Part shown: piece after piece, positions 61,540-64,000 of the stretch
How the letters are laid out: every line of letters begins with the position of its first letter
How positions within the stretch are numbered: position 1 is the first letter of the stretch
Assembly (NCBI GenBank): GCA_963773035.1
Contig: CAVYZX010000012.1
Coordinates: 1-64,000 of the forward strand
Direction: 5' to 3'
Length of the DNA: 64,000 nucleotides
From: CAVRXZ01 sp963773035
Lineage (GTDB): Bacteria > Acidobacteriota > Vicinamibacteria > Vicinamibacterales > CAVVIG01
Position numbers and translations under genes: made by a program
The notes under the pieces: model-generated
Databases searched by the model: none
What the model saw: the letters and a program-made list of their open reading frames with translations, nothing else
Told to the model about the DNA's origin: nothing

Positions 61540-63273
61540 CTATTGCCGCAATGCAAATGCGAACAACGCATTGCCCGCTGCGACGGTGACGTATTGCCGT
61601 CCGCCGATCGAATAGCTCATCGGTCCGCTGTTGATCTGACCGCCCAGAGACATTTTCCAGAGCAGCGCACCCGTGCGCGCATCGAGGGCGAGGAAATAGC
61701 CTTCCTTTCCACCGCTGAAGATCAGGTCGGACGCGGTGGACAGAACCCCTCCCCACGTGATGTCGTTCATCTTGAATTCCCACTTCGTGTCGAGCGTCTT
61801 GGGATCCAGCGCGCGGATCACCCCGAATCCTTCTTCTTCCTTCTTGAAGTTGGGCGTGAGCGTCGCTTGCCCCATTGGCGTACCACCCGTACCGGCTACG
61901 CCAGCTCCTTTCGGGCGCCCACCCTCGACGGCGATGGTTCCGGTGTTCTCCCACGCCGACACGTAGAAGAGACCGGTTCTGGGGCTATACGACGCCGGCG
62001 CCCAGTTCGTTGCTCCGAGCACCGTCGGCATGATGAGCTCACCTTCGGGAGTCGGAATCTTGCCCGGCACCCGCAAGGGCCTGCCGGCTTTGTCGAATCC
62101 TTCCATCCAGTTCACGCGGACGAACGGTTTGCCCAACAGGAATTCGCCGGTCAAGCGGTCCAGGACATACGCCAAGCCGTTGCGATTCGCCCACAGCATG
62201 ACTTTTCGCGGCCGCCCCTGCCATTCCATGTCTACGAGGATTGGTACCTGCGTGGAGTCGTAATCGACTTCATCATGAGGCGTGAATTGGTAGTGCCACT
62301 TCAACTTTCCGGTATCGGCATCGAGCGCAACGACGCTATCGCTGTAGAGGTTGTCGCCAAGGCGCTCGCGTCCATCCCAGTCTGGCGCCGGGTTTCCTGT
62401 GCCGAAATAGACGAGATTGGCCTGGGCGTCGTAAGCCCCGCTGTTCCATACACCGACGCCTCCGGTCCTCCAGGAGTCGCCCGACCATGTGTCGTTTCCC
62501 GGTTCGCCGGGACCGGGAATCGTGTAGAAGCGCCAGAGCTCCTTACCGGCTTTCGCGTCAAATGCGGCGATGAAGCCGCGTATGCCGAGGTCGCCGCCAG
62601 CCATCCCCACGATGATCTTGTCCCTCACAACGAGCGGGGCGTGGGTGATGGCGTACTTCTCCGAGGCTTTCGCCGCTTCAGTATTCCAAATCGGTTTTCC
62701 AGTCTTGGCGTCAATCGCGAACAGGTGCGCATCGATCGTTCCGAGGAAGAGCGTGTCGCCGAGAATCGCGAGGCCACGACTCACGCGGCCGCAGCAGGGC
62801 CGCGCCTCGAGCGCCGGTTGATACGTGAATGTCCAGAAGACTCGTCCCGTCACGCTGTCGAGAGCCACGACCTCGTAGTTGCCTTGCACCGGCGGTCCCT
62901 GCACCGTATACAGCACACCGTCCACGGCTAAAGCAGTGGCCTCGAACTTCTCGAGCGACTTCGCCTGCCAGATCCACTGCAGCTCGAGGTTCTTGACGTT
63001 TTCAGGGGTGATTTGCGTCAGCGGGCTGTAGCGCTCGTTGAAGACTGTGCCCGAATAGGTGAGCCAGTTGTGCGGCTCGCGGTCGGCGCGGAGAAGTCGA
63101 TCGAACGAGACCTGTTGCGCCCGCAACCCGGCAACCGCTGAGACCACGATGACTGCAACCACAAAGATCACCAAGGGCACAAAGGGCGCACGCGCTGCGA
63201 ATGGGGACGCGGCCTCTCTTCTTTGTGATCTTCGGGGCCTTTGTGGTTCCCGAGGCCTTTGCGGTTCGGTCAT
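61540..63273 (-). CDS. PQQ-dependent alcohol dehydrogenase (methanol/ethanol type)
   Basis: A periplasmic quinoprotein with an eight-bladed propeller. Features are NWLTYSGTVFNERYSPLTQI, the adjacent-cysteine disulfide loop EARPCCGRV, PGPGEPGNDTWSGDSWRTGG with the tryptophan-docking Trp, GTGNPAPDWDGRERLGDN and the catalytic Asp in TPHDEVDYDSTQ. The second Asp two residues after the catalytic one is the mark of lanthanide-type enzymes in this family. Length is 577 residues. The ATG overlaps the cytochrome stop as ATGA. The first 40 residues, basic then hydrophobic, serve as signal peptide and are encoded by a dispersed CCACAAAG repeat. Confidence 0.93.
   Translation of the reverse strand: MTEPQRPREPQRPRRSQRREAASPFAARAPFVPLVIFVVAVIVVSAVAGLRAQQVSFDRLLRADREPHNWLTYSGTVFNERYSPLTQITPENVKNLELQWIWQAKSLEKFEATALAVDGVLYTVQGPPVQGNYEVVALDSVTGRVFWTFTYQPALEARPCCGRVSRGLAILGDTLFLGTIDAHLFAIDAKTGKPIWNTEAAKASEKYAITHAPLVVRDKIIVGMAGGDLGIRGFIAAFDAKAGKELWRFYTIPGPGEPGNDTWSGDSWRTGGVGVWNSGAYDAQANLVYFGTGNPAPDWDGRERLGDNLYSDSVVALDADTGKLKWHYQFTPHDEVDYDSTQVPILVDMEWQGRPRKVMLWANRNGLAYVLDRLTGEFLLGKPFVRVNWMEGFDKAGRPLRVPGKIPTPEGELIMPTVLGATNWAPASYSPRTGLFYVSAWENTGTIAVEGGRPKGAGVAGTGGTPMGQATLTPNFKKEEEGFGVIRALDPKTLDTKWEFKMNDITWGGVLSTASDLIFSGGKEGYFLALDARTGALLWKMSLGGQINSGPMSYSIGGRQYVTVAAGNALFAFALRQ
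63158..63266. repeat. CCACAAAG-type inverted repeat forming a signal peptide
   Basis: On the minus strand a left part with ACCACAAAGGCC and GATCACAAAGAAG, and a right part with CCCTTTGTGCCCTTGGTGAT and CTTTGTGGT, are mutually inverted. The same words make up the intergenic elements at 8281-8360 and 26363-26396. Here the whole element lies inside the PQQ dehydrogenase coding sequence. Confidence 0.75.
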
Positions 63274-64000
63274 GGATTCACCCTGGCCTTCAAGGACACC
63301 AGATAACTCACGACGTCGGCCAGCTCCTGAGCGTCCAGTTTGTCTTTGAACGACGGCATCGGCGACTGTTCGACGAAGCCATGGTCGCGCAGGTCGGATT
63401 TCACAAACGAGCGTAATTGTTCCTTGGAATCAAGGAGCTGAATCGTGAATGTGTCAAGGTTCAGGAGCCGACCCGTGCTCGTGACGCCATCTTTCGTTAC
63501 GACTCGATAGAAGCGGTTTCCCCCCAGCACTTCTGTGTCGGGTTCAACCAAAGAACGTTCGAGCTCCACGGCGCGCCGGAGTTGACCGATGCTGCTGAGA
63601 TCCGGACCAAGGCGGCCTCCCTCACCGTCCACGCGGTGACAGTTCACACATGTCCCCTTGCCAGCGAAGACGACCCTGCCGCGCGCCGCATCGCCGGCGG
63701 TCGCACTACTGGTTCTGGATTTGGCGACCGACCGCAGGTAGGCGACGACCCTCGCCGCCTGTTCTTCGGAGAAATCGTTGGCCGGCATCGGCGTTCCCGG
63801 GATGCCGTTCCGGATGATTCGAATCAGGTCCTGATCGGAAGACGTGCGACGAAACTGGCCACGGCCCAGATCGACGCCGGCAATTTCGTCTCCGTCGGGG
63901 CCGTGACAGTTCGCACAGCTATTCTGGAAGACCCGCCCACCATCGTCGATGTCGGCAGCCGTGTCGTGCTGAGCGAGGAGTGCAGCGCTCGCCAGTCCGA
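63270..64000 (-). CDS. Di-haem c-type cytochrome (5' end off the window)
   Basis: This reading frame enters from beyond base 64000 with the end of a signal peptide (GLASAALLAQHD) and carries two haem-binding sites: CANCH (FQNSCANCHGPDGD) and CVNCH (GKGTCVNCHRVDGEGG). Candidate Met ligands are in GIPGTPMPAND and QSPMPSFKDKL. It is the natural electron acceptor of the PQQ alcohol dehydrogenase encoded immediately downstream with a 4-base overlap. The middle segment (YRVVTKDGVTSTGRLLNL) matches the Haem-binding/PVC-type extension seen in similar cytochromes. Confidence 0.88.
   Translation of the reverse strand, partial: GLASAALLAQHDTAADIDDGGRVFQNSCANCHGPDGDEIAGVDLGRGQFRRTSSDQDLIRIIRNGIPGTPMPANDFSEEQAARVVAYLRSVAKSRTSSATAGDAARGRVVFAGKGTCVNCHRVDGEGGRLGPDLSSIGQLRRAVELERSLVEPDTEVLGGNRFYRVVTKDGVTSTGRLLNLDTFTIQLLDSKEQLRSFVKSDLRDHGFVEQSPMPSFKDKLDAQELADVVSYLVSLKARVNP

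Overview
The window is GC-rich and almost fully coding. The gene content points to an uncultured member of the phylum Acidobacteriota, probably class Vicinamibacteria. The pointers are a secreted protein with the acidobacterial VWFA-related domain (30670-32796), a PadR regulator next to an ADOP/MacB-type FtsX permease (53722-56931), PQQ dehydrogenases, secreted cupredoxin and DUF6152 proteins, and many short palindromic repeats, some of them inside genes. The taxonomic call is inference. I saw no rRNA, tRNA, CRISPR array or transposase.

Left part (1-9000): twin-arginine translocation genes on the minus strand, then on the plus strand an S41 processing protease, SMC and an M48 metalloprotease, then a secreted cupredoxin. 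From about 30.5 kb down to 9 kb nearly everything is on the minus strand. The order of transcription is M24 peptidase, HtrA protease, MidA-like methyltransferase, a membrane protein, a CYTH protein, the cell-wall recycling pair murU-amgK, a sugar isomerase, asnS and rimO. A hairpin with a U-tract follows, then the translation operon rimP-nusA-infB-DUF503-rbfA-nrnA-truB-rpsO-pnp.

Middle part (30.5-45 kb): mixed housekeeping and accessory genes, including the VWFA protein, a PrcB-like protein, glycogen phosphorylase, an S9 peptidase, a polymer-forming membrane protein, a PQQ glucose-dehydrogenase-type enzyme and a secreted peroxiredoxin. From about 45.4 to 53.3 kb every protein gene is broken by single-base frameshifts, roughly twenty in all, while both flanks are clean. 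The affected genes are an amino-acid ABC transporter, a DUF4159 protein, a divergent pair of paralogues of unknown function, a TMTC-like TPR membrane protein and a DUF6152 protein. The block is either a patch of bad sequence or a decaying island.

Right part (53.7-64 kb): padR and an FtsX permease separated by a minisatellite, then the most interesting locus. This is a minus-strand unit (59688 down to 56965) with a cytoplasmic subtilisin-like protease, a 72-residue CGGC protein, a stand-alone homologue of the C-terminal domain of the cyanobactin protease PatG, and two small proteins. All three small proteins carry the same start, M-x-(L/M)-P-G-F. It looks like a peptide-maturation (RiPP-like) system. 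The window ends with a Tat-exported dienelactone hydrolase, a PQQ alcohol dehydrogenase whose signal peptide is encoded by a dispersed repeat, and a di-haem cytochrome c that runs off the edge.
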